From Bacteroidales bacterium 45-6 (lineage in GTDB: Bacteria; Bacteroidota; Bacteroidia; Bacteroidales; Dysgonomonadaceae), in contig MKRS01000665.1 in NCBI GenBank assembly GCA_001897035.1, positions 1 through 5,670 of the forward strand: a stretch of 5,670 nucleotides of DNA, in the 5' to 3' direction. The notes beneath the pieces are model-generated. The model was not told the origin of the DNA. It made no database searches and saw only the letters and a list, made by a program, of their open reading frames with translations. Positions 1 through 5,181 of the stretch are shown here, one piece after another. The translations under genes were made by a program, and so were the position numbers. Positions within the stretch are counted from its first letter, which is position 1, and each line of letters opens with the position of its first letter.

Positions 1-83
1 TTGATTTTTCTTTTTGGCATCCGGAGCAGATAACGGCTTATGAGTATTGTCGGCTATTCTTATCCGAACAATTAAACAAAAAA

Positions 84-806
84 ATGAATTATCAAAATTT
101 TGATCCGGAAGCGGCCAAGATAATAGCCAACCAACAAGCCCCGGCAAAGTGGGCAGCAAACAAAGCAGCTCTCTCATCTCTCCCAGCCATCATTTGGAAC
201 ACAGACCCCGCCACTATGGACTATGGGCAATACTGGTGGGGCAAACCAAAACTGAATGATTACTTGTATGCGCCAAGCAATCCAACCGTAAGGACTGTTT
301 TTTTGTCGAACATCGAGGACGTCGAAGAAAGCAGCGTGATTAACAACATGCCAAACCTGAAAGACCTTAACCACACGGTAGATCTTATCAAAGCGGGCAC
401 GCCAATAACGCCCCCCATATATGAGGTGTACAAAGATGTGGTAGATGGCTCATTAGTTCCGGTGACCACCGGATGCAGCGATACAAACAGGTTTCTTTTG
501 GGGGGCAGGGGTACTGTGTGGCTTGCCCGTCTGCTTGGCATGGATAGCATAAAGATAATGGAGTTCCAAGATATTGGTTCTTATATCTTTAGCAATGATA
601 AATGGGATTTTGTTTATCACCCAGCAGTCACGGGCGAGGGCGGTAGCATCGCATGGATACAATTTGTAAAAAAAACTTACAATTCAGTTTTTTATTCTTT
701 TTGGGGCGACAACGTCGAAATAAACGATAATTGGCGGGTAGGCGATACCCCAGCCGTGAGAGTAAAGGCGCAAAGGATGGACTTTGCTTTTGTTAAGCCT
801 CGATGA
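84..806 (+). CDS. Unknown protein, possible phage structural protein (240 aa)
   Basis: I do not recognise the family. The protein is soluble-looking, with no signal peptide or membrane segment, and rich in aromatic residues (nine Trp, including a WW pair at residues 51-52). A Gly-rich turn followed by Trp (LLGGRGTVW, about 138-146) and a beta-like, Trp- and Gly-rich C-terminal third (about 174-240) would suit a virion or receptor-binding protein, but that is inference. The ATG at 84 is chosen because an A-rich leader (ATTAAACAAAAAA) precedes it, as at other starts here. The same frame is open back to the window edge and encodes a protein-like stretch containing FWHPEQITAYEYC, so the gene may be longer and truncated on the left. 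It ends 6 nt before a strong terminator, as expected for the last gene of a transcription unit. Confident as a gene, unsure of start and function. Confidence 0.8.
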   Translation: MNYQNFDPEAAKIIANQQAPAKWAANKAALSSLPAIIWNTDPATMDYGQYWWGKPKLNDYLYAPSNPTVRTVFLSNIEDVEESSVINNMPNLKDLNHTVDLIKAGTPITPPIYEVYKDVVDGSLVPVTTGCSDTNRFLLGGRGTVWLARLLGMDSIKIMEFQDIGSYIFSNDKWDFVYHPAVTGEGGSIAWIQFVKKTYNSVFYSFWGDNVEINDNWRVGDTPAVRVKAQRMDFAFVKPR

Positions 807-812
807 CACAAC

Positions 813-851
813 AAAACGACACACCCAACTAATAGCCTGGTGTGTCGTTTT
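813..851 (+). terminator. Strong intrinsic terminator, possibly bidirectional
   Basis: A perfect 13-bp stem, AAAACGACACACC (813-825) with GGTGTGTCGTTTT (839-851), encloses a 13-nt loop and ends in a run of five T (848-852). It begins 6 nt after the stop codon of the 240-aa gene. Read leftward, the stem ends in TTTT and could also stop transcripts of the small convergent frame, whose stop codon lies in the loop. Confidence 0.85.
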
Positions 852-942
852 TGTCTTCCTCGTCTTCCTCGTCATCTATCGAACCCATATACCAAGGATC
901 ATCGGGGTTCATTTCTCTGTAAAGAACTTCGTCTTCTTCCAT
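829..942 (-). CDS. Very acidic small protein (37 aa)
   Basis: An ATG-to-TAG frame of 37 codons encodes a protein with 16 Asp/Glu and only 2 Lys/Arg, including an unbroken acidic run at residues 23-30 (DDEEDEED). It has no Cys and no membrane segment, and contains a PWYM aromatic patch at 16-19. The acidic run comes partly from a 9-bp tandem repeat (GTCTTCCTC on the plus strand, twice at 853-870). The frame converges on the 240-aa gene and its stop lies in the shared terminator loop, a tidy placement for a real gene. No clear promoter or A-rich leader precedes the start, which weakens the call. Such charge is seen in small phage DNA-mimic or inhibitor proteins, but nothing here shows that function; a chance frame is the main alternative. 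Confidence 0.45.
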   Translation of the reverse strand: MEEDEVLYREMNPDDPWYMGSIDDEEDEEDKNDTPGY

Positions 943-1006
943 GCCACATATTTTAGATTTTAGTTTTTACTTTATTACATACCAGCATTTTACAATCAAA
1001 AAAGCG

Positions 1007-1041
1007 AAAGCGTTAAGACAAAACAAACATCTTAACGCTTT
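1007..1041. terminator. Orphan terminator-like hairpin in a leader region
   Basis: A perfect 12-bp stem, AAAGCGTTAAGA (1007-1018) with TCTTAACGCTTT (1030-1041), has an 11-nt loop and is followed by T's through 1043. It lies between a leftward frame starting at 942 and a rightward gene starting at 1072, so no annotated gene ends here. It could end an unannotated short plus-strand transcript, act as a leader attenuator for the 1072 gene, or block read-through. Confidence 0.6.
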
Positions 1042-1071
1042 TTCTGCTATTCTTCAACAAAAATTAAAATA

Positions 1072-1341
1072 ATGAAGAATAGTATTATTTATCACGTTCG
1101 AGGCATCGGACTTTCGCTTAGACATGCAAATTTAATAATTTTTTTCTTTGAAAATTATGGGAAAAATGAAATTCCATTGTCATACAGAAAAATAGCTAAT
1201 ACAATGGGGTACAGCTATGTGAGTGCTGGGGAATACTTAAAGGACTTGGAGGCCAAAGGACTAATCACAGCAGGCGGAACGGACAAAAAACGGACATACA
1301 AGCTGAATATAGAGCTGCTGGAGGGGCTGTTGCGTGGCTAA
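1072..1341 (+). CDS. Small winged helix-turn-helix DNA-binding protein (89 aa)
   Basis: The whole protein is roughly one winged-helix domain. A hydrophobic helix at about 17-28 is followed by a helix-turn-helix at about 36-62 (PLSYRKIANTMGYSYVSA, then an amphipathic helix ending KDLEAKGLI), and a basic beta-hairpin wing at about 66-78 (GGTDKKRTYKL). The pattern matches winged-helix domains of phage replication-initiation and small regulator proteins. The start follows an A-rich leader (AAAAATTAAAATA). Its stop overlaps the next start as TAATG, so the two genes are probably translated together. It could be half of a two-part initiator or a regulator; the sequence does not separate these. Confidence 0.78.
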   Translation: MKNSIIYHVRGIGLSLRHANLIIFFFENYGKNEIPLSYRKIANTMGYSYVSAGEYLKDLEAKGLITAGGTDKKRTYKLNIELLEGLLRG

Positions 1342-1772
1342 TGGAAGAGCAAAAAAAACCGTTGTTAGGGTACGTGAGCGGGACAGGCTACACCCCCAAA
1401 AAGAATATCTTGTATCACGAAGTTGTAGCCATTCATATAGAGTCGGCATACGCCCAGCAGATCTTCGGTATCCTTTTTGATTTTTCTTATTGTGAGGCAA
1501 CGACAAAGAAACTCACATCAGCAGAGCCATACCGCATAACTTTACAGGAACTTCAAAGAATCACTCGCAGAGACCCAAAGACAATAAGAAAGGCTATCAA
1601 AGAGCTTGTTGACACTCCCCTTGTAAGGAGGGTCGGTAAGTTTGGATATGCCGTAGATTTTGCTTTTTATCGTCAAGAAATTGAGAATATAACAGAGAAT
1701 CGCCCAGCTCAAGGCGACTATAAAGACCAAGCTAATGACATGTTGGGGGCAATTAAAGCAAGACTTTATTAA
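1341..1772 (+). CDS. Winged-helix protein, possible replication initiator or regulator (143 aa)
   Basis: A central to C-terminal helix-turn-helix is visible at about 66-90 (ITLQELQRITRRDPKTIRKA), followed by a wing-like segment at 92-108 (DTPLVRRVGKFGYAVDF). The N-terminal 60 residues are mixed helix and strand, and the tail (about 111-143) is polar and helical. The start codon shares a base with the stop of the upstream winged-helix gene, indicating coupled translation. Three iteron-like repeats begin 19 nt after the stop, and a RuvC-like nuclease gene follows. Classical plasmid Rep proteins carry two winged-helix domains in one chain, so this pair may be a split version; that is inference. 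An autorepressor binding the repeats is the alternative. Confidence 0.75.
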   Translation: MEEQKKPLLGYVSGTGYTPKKNILYHEVVAIHIESAYAQQIFGILFDFSYCEATTKKLTSAEPYRITLQELQRITRRDPKTIRKAIKELVDTPLVRRVGKFGYAVDFAFYRQEIENITENRPAQGDYKDQANDMLGAIKARLY

Positions 1773-1791
1773 TCTAAATTAACAACTATTT

Positions 1792-1879
1792 CCCTACCGT
1801 AGGTTGGTAGGCAAAAAAAAGATTCCCTACCGTAGGTTGGTAGGCAAAAAGAAAATTACCCTACCGCAGGTTGGTGGGG
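1792..1879 (+). repeat. Three iteron-like direct repeats (21 bp)
   Basis: Copies lie at 1792-1812, 1825-1845 and 1859-1879. Copies 1 and 2 are identical (CCCTACCGTAGGTTGGTAGG plus C); copy 3 differs at a few bases (CCCTACCGCAGGTTGGTGGG plus G). Start-to-start distances are 33 and 34 bp, about three helical turns, so bound proteins would sit on one face. Spacers are A-rich. Each unit contains inverted arms CCTACC/GGTAGG around 7 bp, degraded in copy 3. The position just after the winged-helix genes suits origin iterons or an operator array. Confidence 0.85.
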
Positions 1880-1902
1880 AAAGTAAAAAACAATAGAATA
1901 AC

Positions 1903-1978
1903 AATAATTGGGTATTGTGCTGATTTATAGATGATTTAACCCCTCGAAAGCGAGGCGTAAAACAGCCCCCAATATTAT
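1903..1978 (+). other. Foldable intergenic segment, possible origin or leader structure
   Basis: A compact hairpin CCTCG/CGAGG (1942-1946 with 1951-1955, AAAG loop) sits inside longer-range complementary arms: GCTG 1919-1922 with CAGC 1963-1966, and TTGGG 1908-1912 with CCCAA 1968-1972. The pairing could form a branched structure in DNA, near the iterons, or in the RNA leader of the RuvC-like gene starting at 2001. AT-rich sequence on both sides (for example 1971-2000) would suit an unwinding region. The function is unknown. Confidence 0.4.
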
Positions 1979-2000
1979 TTAATTAATAGTTATTTAAATA

Positions 2001-2465
2001 ATGAATATACTAAGCTTAGATCAAGCAGCAAAAACAGGATACGCCATTTACCACAATGGGCGAATAATAGCGAGTGGAACATGGAAGCTCCCAGCCAAAC
2101 ACAAACACCTATGGTACACAAGGAAGCTCCAAGAGACAGTAAAAAAGTACGATATAACGGCGATAGTGGCGGAGTCGGGGTTTTTTGACTGCAATAGACC
2201 CCGTGCAGCCACCAGCCTATGGGAACTTAACGGCATACTCCAGCTTGTGAATGGGCAGAACAATATGAAGCCAATCACCTACGTAGAACCTGACCAGCTA
2301 AAGAAATCAACAACCGGCAACCGATGGGCAAAAAAAGCCGAAATGATAGAAGCTGTAAAGTTCCTGGGGTACAACCCAGACACAGACGATGAGGCGGATG
2401 CAATAGCCATAATGCAGTGGTACACCAAGCTTATGGGCATCCCCATCCGTCACCCGAACAAATAA
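2001..2465 (+). CDS. RuvC-like Holliday junction nuclease, phage type (154 aa)
   Basis: This looks like a RuvC-superfamily endonuclease with an RNase H fold, which cuts four-way DNA junctions and branched replication intermediates using two metal ions. The expected acidic residues are in order: Asp7 on the first strand (ILSLDQAAKTGYAI), Glu58 on a later strand (AIVAESGFF), and Asp130 and Asp133 in the final helix (DDEADAIAIMQW). The length is near that of cellular RuvC, about 170 aa, but the sequence is divergent, as in phage-encoded resolvases. An AT-rich leader precedes the start. The iterons and winged-helix genes upstream suggest a replication and recombination module. Its 3' end overlaps the convergent 70-aa gene by 16 bp. 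Confident of the fold and active site, less so of the exact substrate. Confidence 0.85.
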   Translation: MNILSLDQAAKTGYAIYHNGRIIASGTWKLPAKHKHLWYTRKLQETVKKYDITAIVAESGFFDCNRPRAATSLWELNGILQLVNGQNNMKPITYVEPDQLKKSTTGNRWAKKAEMIEAVKFLGYNPDTDDEADAIAIMQWYTKLMGIPIRHPNK

Positions 2466-2662
2466 TTTAGGTGGCTATTTACGACAATACCCTGAATGAC
2501 AACAGAGTCATTTTTAGAAGCAAATTCGGCAATCTTATCAAAACAGCCCCTCAAAGTATTGCCAATTGGTTCATTCCAATTATAATAATCCAAGATATAC
2601 AGATAATAACTTTTTGACACACTATCGGGTATTTCTGCTAATGAATGTATTTTTAATCCCAT
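2450..2662 (-). CDS. Unknown small protein (70 aa)
   Basis: I do not recognise it. The composition is protein-like, with a hydrophobic, aromatic stretch SKSYYLYILDYYNWNEPIG (about 16-34), a helical segment (GCFDKIAEFASKND, about 39-52) and a beta-like stretch (SVVIQGIVV, about 53-61). There is no signal peptide. It is a lone leftward gene between rightward and leftward blocks, overlaps the RuvC-like gene by 16 bp at the 3' ends, and has a TATATTTG -7 box 22 nt before its ATG. This setting is typical of an independently expressed accessory gene. It could also be the N-terminal part of a longer ancestral protein cut short by the neighbouring gene. Confidence 0.6.
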   Translation of the reverse strand: MGLKIHSLAEIPDSVSKSYYLYILDYYNWNEPIGNTLRGCFDKIAEFASKNDSVVIQGIVVNSHLNYLFG

Positions 2663-2684
2663 ATTGAATGATTTTTAATATCTA

Positions 2685-2692
2685 CAAATATA
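2685..2692 (-). promoter_or_regulatory. Bacteroidota-type -7 box for the 70-aa gene
   Basis: Read leftward, TATATTTG matches the Bacteroides TAnnTTTG -7 consensus exactly and lies 22 nt upstream of the start at 2662. The nearest TTTG that could serve as -33 is about 23 nt further upstream, slightly beyond the usual spacing, so only the -7 box is well supported. Confidence 0.5.
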
Positions 2693-2750
2693 AGCACTTT
2701 ATCAGAATATAATCTCAAAGTTTATAGTTCTTGGTATATATAACTTTGGT

Positions 2751-2776
2751 GAGAAAAATTTCTTGCGAGAAAATTT
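2751..2776. repeat. Short direct repeat GAGAAAATTT
   Basis: GAGAAAAATTT (2751-2761) and GAGAAAATTT (2767-2776) lie 16 bp apart in the gap between the 70-aa gene and the integrase unit. They could be binding sites for an unknown regulator, but two short AT-rich copies are weak evidence. Confidence 0.3.
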
Positions 2777-2796
2777 AGACATCATTATAAACAGGC

Positions 2797-2825
2797 AAAA
2801 AATAGCCGAACTATCCCAGCCCGGC
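2797..2825 (-). terminator. Possible second intrinsic terminator of the leftward unit
   Basis: Read leftward, GCCG (2825-2822) can pair with CGGC (2808-2805), extended by a G-T pair, and is followed by TA and six T (2802-2797). The stem is short, so this is a weaker candidate than the hairpin directly after the 174-aa gene. Confidence 0.35.
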
Positions 2826-2842
2826 CATCCAAATATTCTTTT

Positions 2843-2863
2843 AAAAAAATCGTTTGTTACGAT
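2843..2863 (-). terminator. Intrinsic terminator after the integrase-linked gene
   Basis: Read leftward, ATCGT and ACGAT form a 5-bp stem around AACAA, followed directly by seven T (2849-2843). The stem overlaps the stop codon of the 174-aa gene. The stem is weak but the T run is good and the position fits the end of the leftward transcription unit. Confidence 0.5.
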
Positions 2864-3381
2864 CCTGCAAATGTACTCATTTTCTTTTTATTCTTTCGTC
2901 TTGCTCTTTTTGCTGATGTGATAAAGAGTTCCCAAACATCCACAGGAACGCCCTTAAGCTGCTTAATAGCCGGTACGCTCTTTATCGTGCTGATAAGGCA
3001 AACTTCTCTCTCGTCTCCAGTGATACACTTCATCATTGCTTGGGCGTTCTGGTAAGTGTGTGTAATGTCGTCAGGCGCAACACAAAGAGTCTCTAAGTCT
3101 GTTATGACTTGCAGTCGGTGGAGTTCATAATCGGGGAATTCAATATCGATTCTGTTGGTGGTCAAATCCGCACTCTCCACATGTGCCGCCAAAGCCACAA
3201 ACAATTCCCAAACGTCATCAGGGGCGTTTTCAGGCCTTTTCAGGTCGCCAACCTTCTCAATGATACATTCGTCACCCGAAAGTGGTAAATTCCTTCTCAA
3301 AACGGCTAATTCACGGGTGTCATTCATTAGCTTTACGACATGATTCCGACATTCGATTTGATAGATTGCTTTATTTTTCAT
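2857..3381 (-). CDS. Unknown protein with internal duplication, downstream of integrase (174 aa)
   Basis: I do not recognise the family. Two segments share a core: LKRPENAPDDVWELFVALA (residues 47-65) and LKGVPVDVWELFITSA (142-157), each preceded by a GDE (36-38 and 122-124), which points to an old internal duplication. The C-terminus is strongly basic (KRARRKNKKK, 158-167), suggesting nucleic-acid contact. No signal peptide or membrane segment is seen. The start at 3381 is preferred over in-frame ATGs up to 3528 because those lie within the integrase coding region and the chosen ATG follows an A-rich leader (AAACAAAAAACAAA). It lies 55 nt after the integrase stop and probably shares its transcript. 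A role in excision, integrase control or element immunity is possible but unproven. Confidence 0.75.
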   Translation of the reverse strand: MKNKAIYQIECRNHVVKLMNDTRELAVLRRNLPLSGDECIIEKVGDLKRPENAPDDVWELFVALAAHVESADLTTNRIDIEFPDYELHRLQVITDLETLCVAPDDITHTYQNAQAMMKCITGDEREVCLISTIKSVPAIKQLKGVPVDVWELFITSAKRARRKNKKKMSTFAGS

Positions 3382-3400
3382 TTTGTTTTTTGTTTTTTTA

Positions 3401-3421
3401 GTCGCCCCGTGATGAGGCGAC
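3401..3421. other. Intercistronic hairpin between integrase and 174-aa gene
   Basis: GTCGCC (3401-3406) pairs with GGCGAC (3416-3421) around a 9-nt loop. Read leftward it is followed by A's, not T's, so it is not an intrinsic terminator. It could stabilise or process the shared transcript or set the expression ratio of the two genes. Confidence 0.45.
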
Positions 3422-3436
3422 CAGGTTGTTATTTGT

Positions 3437-4777
3437 TTAAATTGCTTGATTTTGCTTTTTTGTGTAGGACACAAACCCCATCTGATTGCCAGCCATTTGA
3501 GCGTTGACATAGTGCTTGCGCATAACATCTAAGGAGCAATCAGCTATCAGAGACAGAGAAACGGTATCCAGCTTCTTGACTGTCATCAAATAAGAGATGG
3601 AAGTGTGTCTTAGGTCATACATACTTATCTGACCGTCATTGTCTCTTATTCCCATTTGTTTAGCTATTTGCTTGATAAACAAATTCATTTGCTGGTTGAC
3701 CTTTGATGCAGCCTTTTCCACCCCTTTGCCTCCAGCATTCCAGTTGCCTATCTTATCGACTGACAGCAAGGGAAATACATATCCATCGGGTGATACCCCC
3801 TTATATCGCTCCACAATAGCCAAAGCCCTATCAGACAAAGGAACGGATACCATTTTCTTTGTTGCCTGATTTTGTTTCTTTGTGGGCAAGTACTTTACTT
3901 GAATGTACCCATTAATATGAAGTCCTATTTGACTATAATTCAACTTCATAACATCAATTGATCGCATTGGACACTCAAGCATAAAACAAAAGAAATCATG
4001 ATAAATTTGCGCTCTATCAGCATCAACACCACCCATGTAAGTGCTTGCATCCCAGTTGAGAAATGTCTCTATCTCATGTGGCATAAGAGCAAAGGGGGAT
4101 TCCTCTATCTTGTTGGGCTTGTGGGCGTTGGCCGTGATGCTGTATCCCTCCATCTGCGACATAGACCAAGGCAGATCAGATTTTTCAATTTCCCTTAAAA
4201 TATGGTTGAGACATTTAGCAAGTTTCTCGAAGTTAGTGCAATAAACATTAGCCAGCCACCAGTTAAACAACTGGCCGTACTCTTTGCCAATGTCTTGAAT
4301 GTCCATTTCTGACAAAGACTTTTTCAGCAATTTATTTGAAAACTTTGCTAATTCTGGTGAATTTGCATGAGCATTAATATAACGGTGGAACTCACTAAGC
4401 CTCTTATACAACTTAACATAATTGTTGAAGTTCCCTCCAGCCTTTTTTTTCTCTTTCTCGATGTGGTCTAAGATAAACAACTCAAACGAACCTACTTTAT
4501 CGGGGTTTGCAAGCTGTGTGGGTGTGATGGATGGGTTGGCTAATATCTTTGCCTCATATTCGTCGATGAGGCTAAAGACAATAGTGTTGTTTTCTTTTGC
4601 GTTTGGGCTTGTAGGGTTAAATCTTTTGGTGGCGGAACTCCAGAAAGAAAGTATTTCGGCATTCGAGAAATTGCCGTTTAAAAACTCTCTTAAAGACTTG
4701 AATTTCCTTTCTTTTCCATTTGAAAAACACAACTTTAGGGCGTTGTTGTGGATAGTTGGGTACACTGTTGTAATCAT
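3437..4777 (-). CDS. Tyrosine recombinase / integrase (446 aa)
   Basis: A full-length tyrosine site-specific recombinase, which would integrate and excise the element at an att site by way of a 3'-phosphotyrosine intermediate. The N-terminal third is arm- and core-binding type, with a SAM-like helical region at about 95-200. The catalytic domain shows box I Arg272 (ECPMRSIDVMKLNYSQI), a beta-hairpin Lys at 300/301 (YLPTKKQN), box II YDLRHT with Arg390 and His391, and the nucleophile Tyr423 in KHYVNA. Two departures stand out: the first box II His is Tyr387, and the usual LGH motif reads IADCS (411-415). The ATG at 4777 is the first in frame and overlaps the TGA of a 6-residue upstream frame. 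A gene facing away from a candidate att region about 270 bp upstream is the usual layout. Confidence 0.92.
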   Translation of the reverse strand: MITTVYPTIHNNALKLCFSNGKERKFKSLREFLNGNFSNAEILSFWSSATKRFNPTSPNAKENNTIVFSLIDEYEAKILANPSITPTQLANPDKVGSFELFILDHIEKEKKKAGGNFNNYVKLYKRLSEFHRYINAHANSPELAKFSNKLLKKSLSEMDIQDIGKEYGQLFNWWLANVYCTNFEKLAKCLNHILREIEKSDLPWSMSQMEGYSITANAHKPNKIEESPFALMPHEIETFLNWDASTYMGGVDADRAQIYHDFFCFMLECPMRSIDVMKLNYSQIGLHINGYIQVKYLPTKKQNQATKKMVSVPLSDRALAIVERYKGVSPDGYVFPLLSVDKIGNWNAGGKGVEKAASKVNQQMNLFIKQIAKQMGIRDNDGQISMYDLRHTSISYLMTVKKLDTVSLSLIADCSLDVMRKHYVNAQMAGNQMGFVSYTKKQNQAI

Positions 4778-4858
4778 AACAAATTGATTTTCATATTAAT
4801 AAAAGAATATGAGCCATCCTATAAATCCCTCAAGTAGTGTACAAAAACAGTGTACAAA
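4760..4858. repeat. AACAGTGTAC / AGTGTACAAA repeats around the integrase start
   Basis: The 10-mer AACAGTGTAC occurs at 4846-4855 and, inverted, at 4760-4769 inside the integrase gene. A direct-repeat form AGTGTACAAA occurs at 4836-4845 and 4849-4858, 13 bp apart. Bracketing the integrase start, they could be operator sites or integrase arm-type sites. Confidence 0.5.
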
Positions 4859-4872
4859 GTGCCGAAAATCGG

Positions 4873-4880
4873 CAAAAATA
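4873..4880 (-). promoter_or_regulatory. Possible -7 box for the left integrase
   Basis: Read leftward, TATTTTTG matches TAnnTTTG and lies about 95 nt upstream of the integrase start. No good -33 is seen. An identical box at 4973-4966 has a TTG 16 nt upstream of it and is the alternative. Confidence 0.3.
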
Positions 4881-4925
4881 CGGTGGTCAGACCGTGAAGG
4901 GACGTTAAAGGAATTTTTAGGACAT

Positions 4926-4943
4926 CAAAGCTAATTAGCTTTG
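4926..4943. repeat. 18-bp perfect palindrome
   Basis: CAAAGCTAATTAGCTTTG is fully self-complementary with no spacer. It lies about midway between the left integrase start and the candidate att site. It could be an operator for a dimeric repressor or a recombinase core-like site. Confidence 0.6.
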
Positions 4944-5011
4944 CAATCAATTGTAATGACCTGAACAAAAATACTTTACATCATAATTTCAATTCGTTTT
5001 TAATTAAAAAG

Positions 5012-5047
5012 AAAAAAGAGACAATACTTAAATATTATCTCTTTTTT
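5012..5047. terminator. Bidirectional intrinsic terminator
   Basis: Arms 5012-5026 and 5033-5047 pair over 15 bp with one mismatch around a 6-nt loop, with A6 on the left and T6 on the right, so it can act in both directions. Read leftward it directly follows the tRNA-3'-end-like sequence, as a terminator would follow a tRNA gene; in the other direction it could stop rightward read-through before the second integrase. Confidence 0.75.
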
Positions 5048-5048
5048 G

Positions 5049-5070
5049 CTTGAGTGGTCCCACTTGGAAT
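5049..5070 (-). other. Candidate attachment site: tRNA-3'-end-like fragment
   Basis: Read leftward, TTCCAAGTGGGACCACT resembles the end of a tRNA: T-arm 3' strand, acceptor strand and an ACCA-like end, as I recall for Bacteroidales elongator Met-type tRNAs. No matching 5' half lies to the right (5071-5150 does not fold as a tRNA body), so it would be a fragment left by integration. A terminator follows at once. It contains the 12-bp near-palindrome AGTGGTCCCACT (5053-5064), which suits a recombinase core. The tRNA match is from memory and is the main doubt. Confidence 0.4.
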
Positions 5071-5181
5071 ATTCTAATGATTTTCGTAGATTTTACTCAA
5101 ATTTGCAAGATGCTAACATTCAGTAAGTTTATTTAAAGATCCAATCAATTTCTATCTAAAAAAATCAAGAATGATCAAAAA

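Noticed and set aside
260..662. Leftward frames opposite the 240-aa gene
   Set aside because: They lie inside the better-supported rightward gene and lack start context or recognisable motifs.
84..806. Target protein of a diversity-generating retroelement
   Set aside because: The C-terminus is Trp- and Gly-rich, as in lectin-fold targets, but I saw no near-copy template repeat and no reverse transcriptase in the window.
1792..1879. Repeat-spacer array as a CRISPR
   Set aside because: Only three 21-bp repeats with 12-13 bp A-rich spacers; too short and low in complexity, and no cas genes nearby.
2741..2748. Rightward TAACTTTG -7 box
   Set aside because: Matches the consensus but has no -33 partner at the right distance and no rightward gene downstream.
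3382..3528. N-terminal extension of the 174-aa protein
   Set aside because: These codons overlap the integrase 3' end in another frame, and an A-rich leader marks the later ATG at 3381.
4422..4787. 121-codon rightward frame opposite the integrase
   Set aside because: Lies entirely antisense to the well-supported integrase N-terminal region and has a low-complexity, hydrophobic composition typical of a shadow frame.
4809..4934. 41-aa rightward frame with CTKC motif
   Set aside because: Overlaps operator-like repeats and hairpins, has no promoter match and no A-rich start context; insufficient support as a gene.
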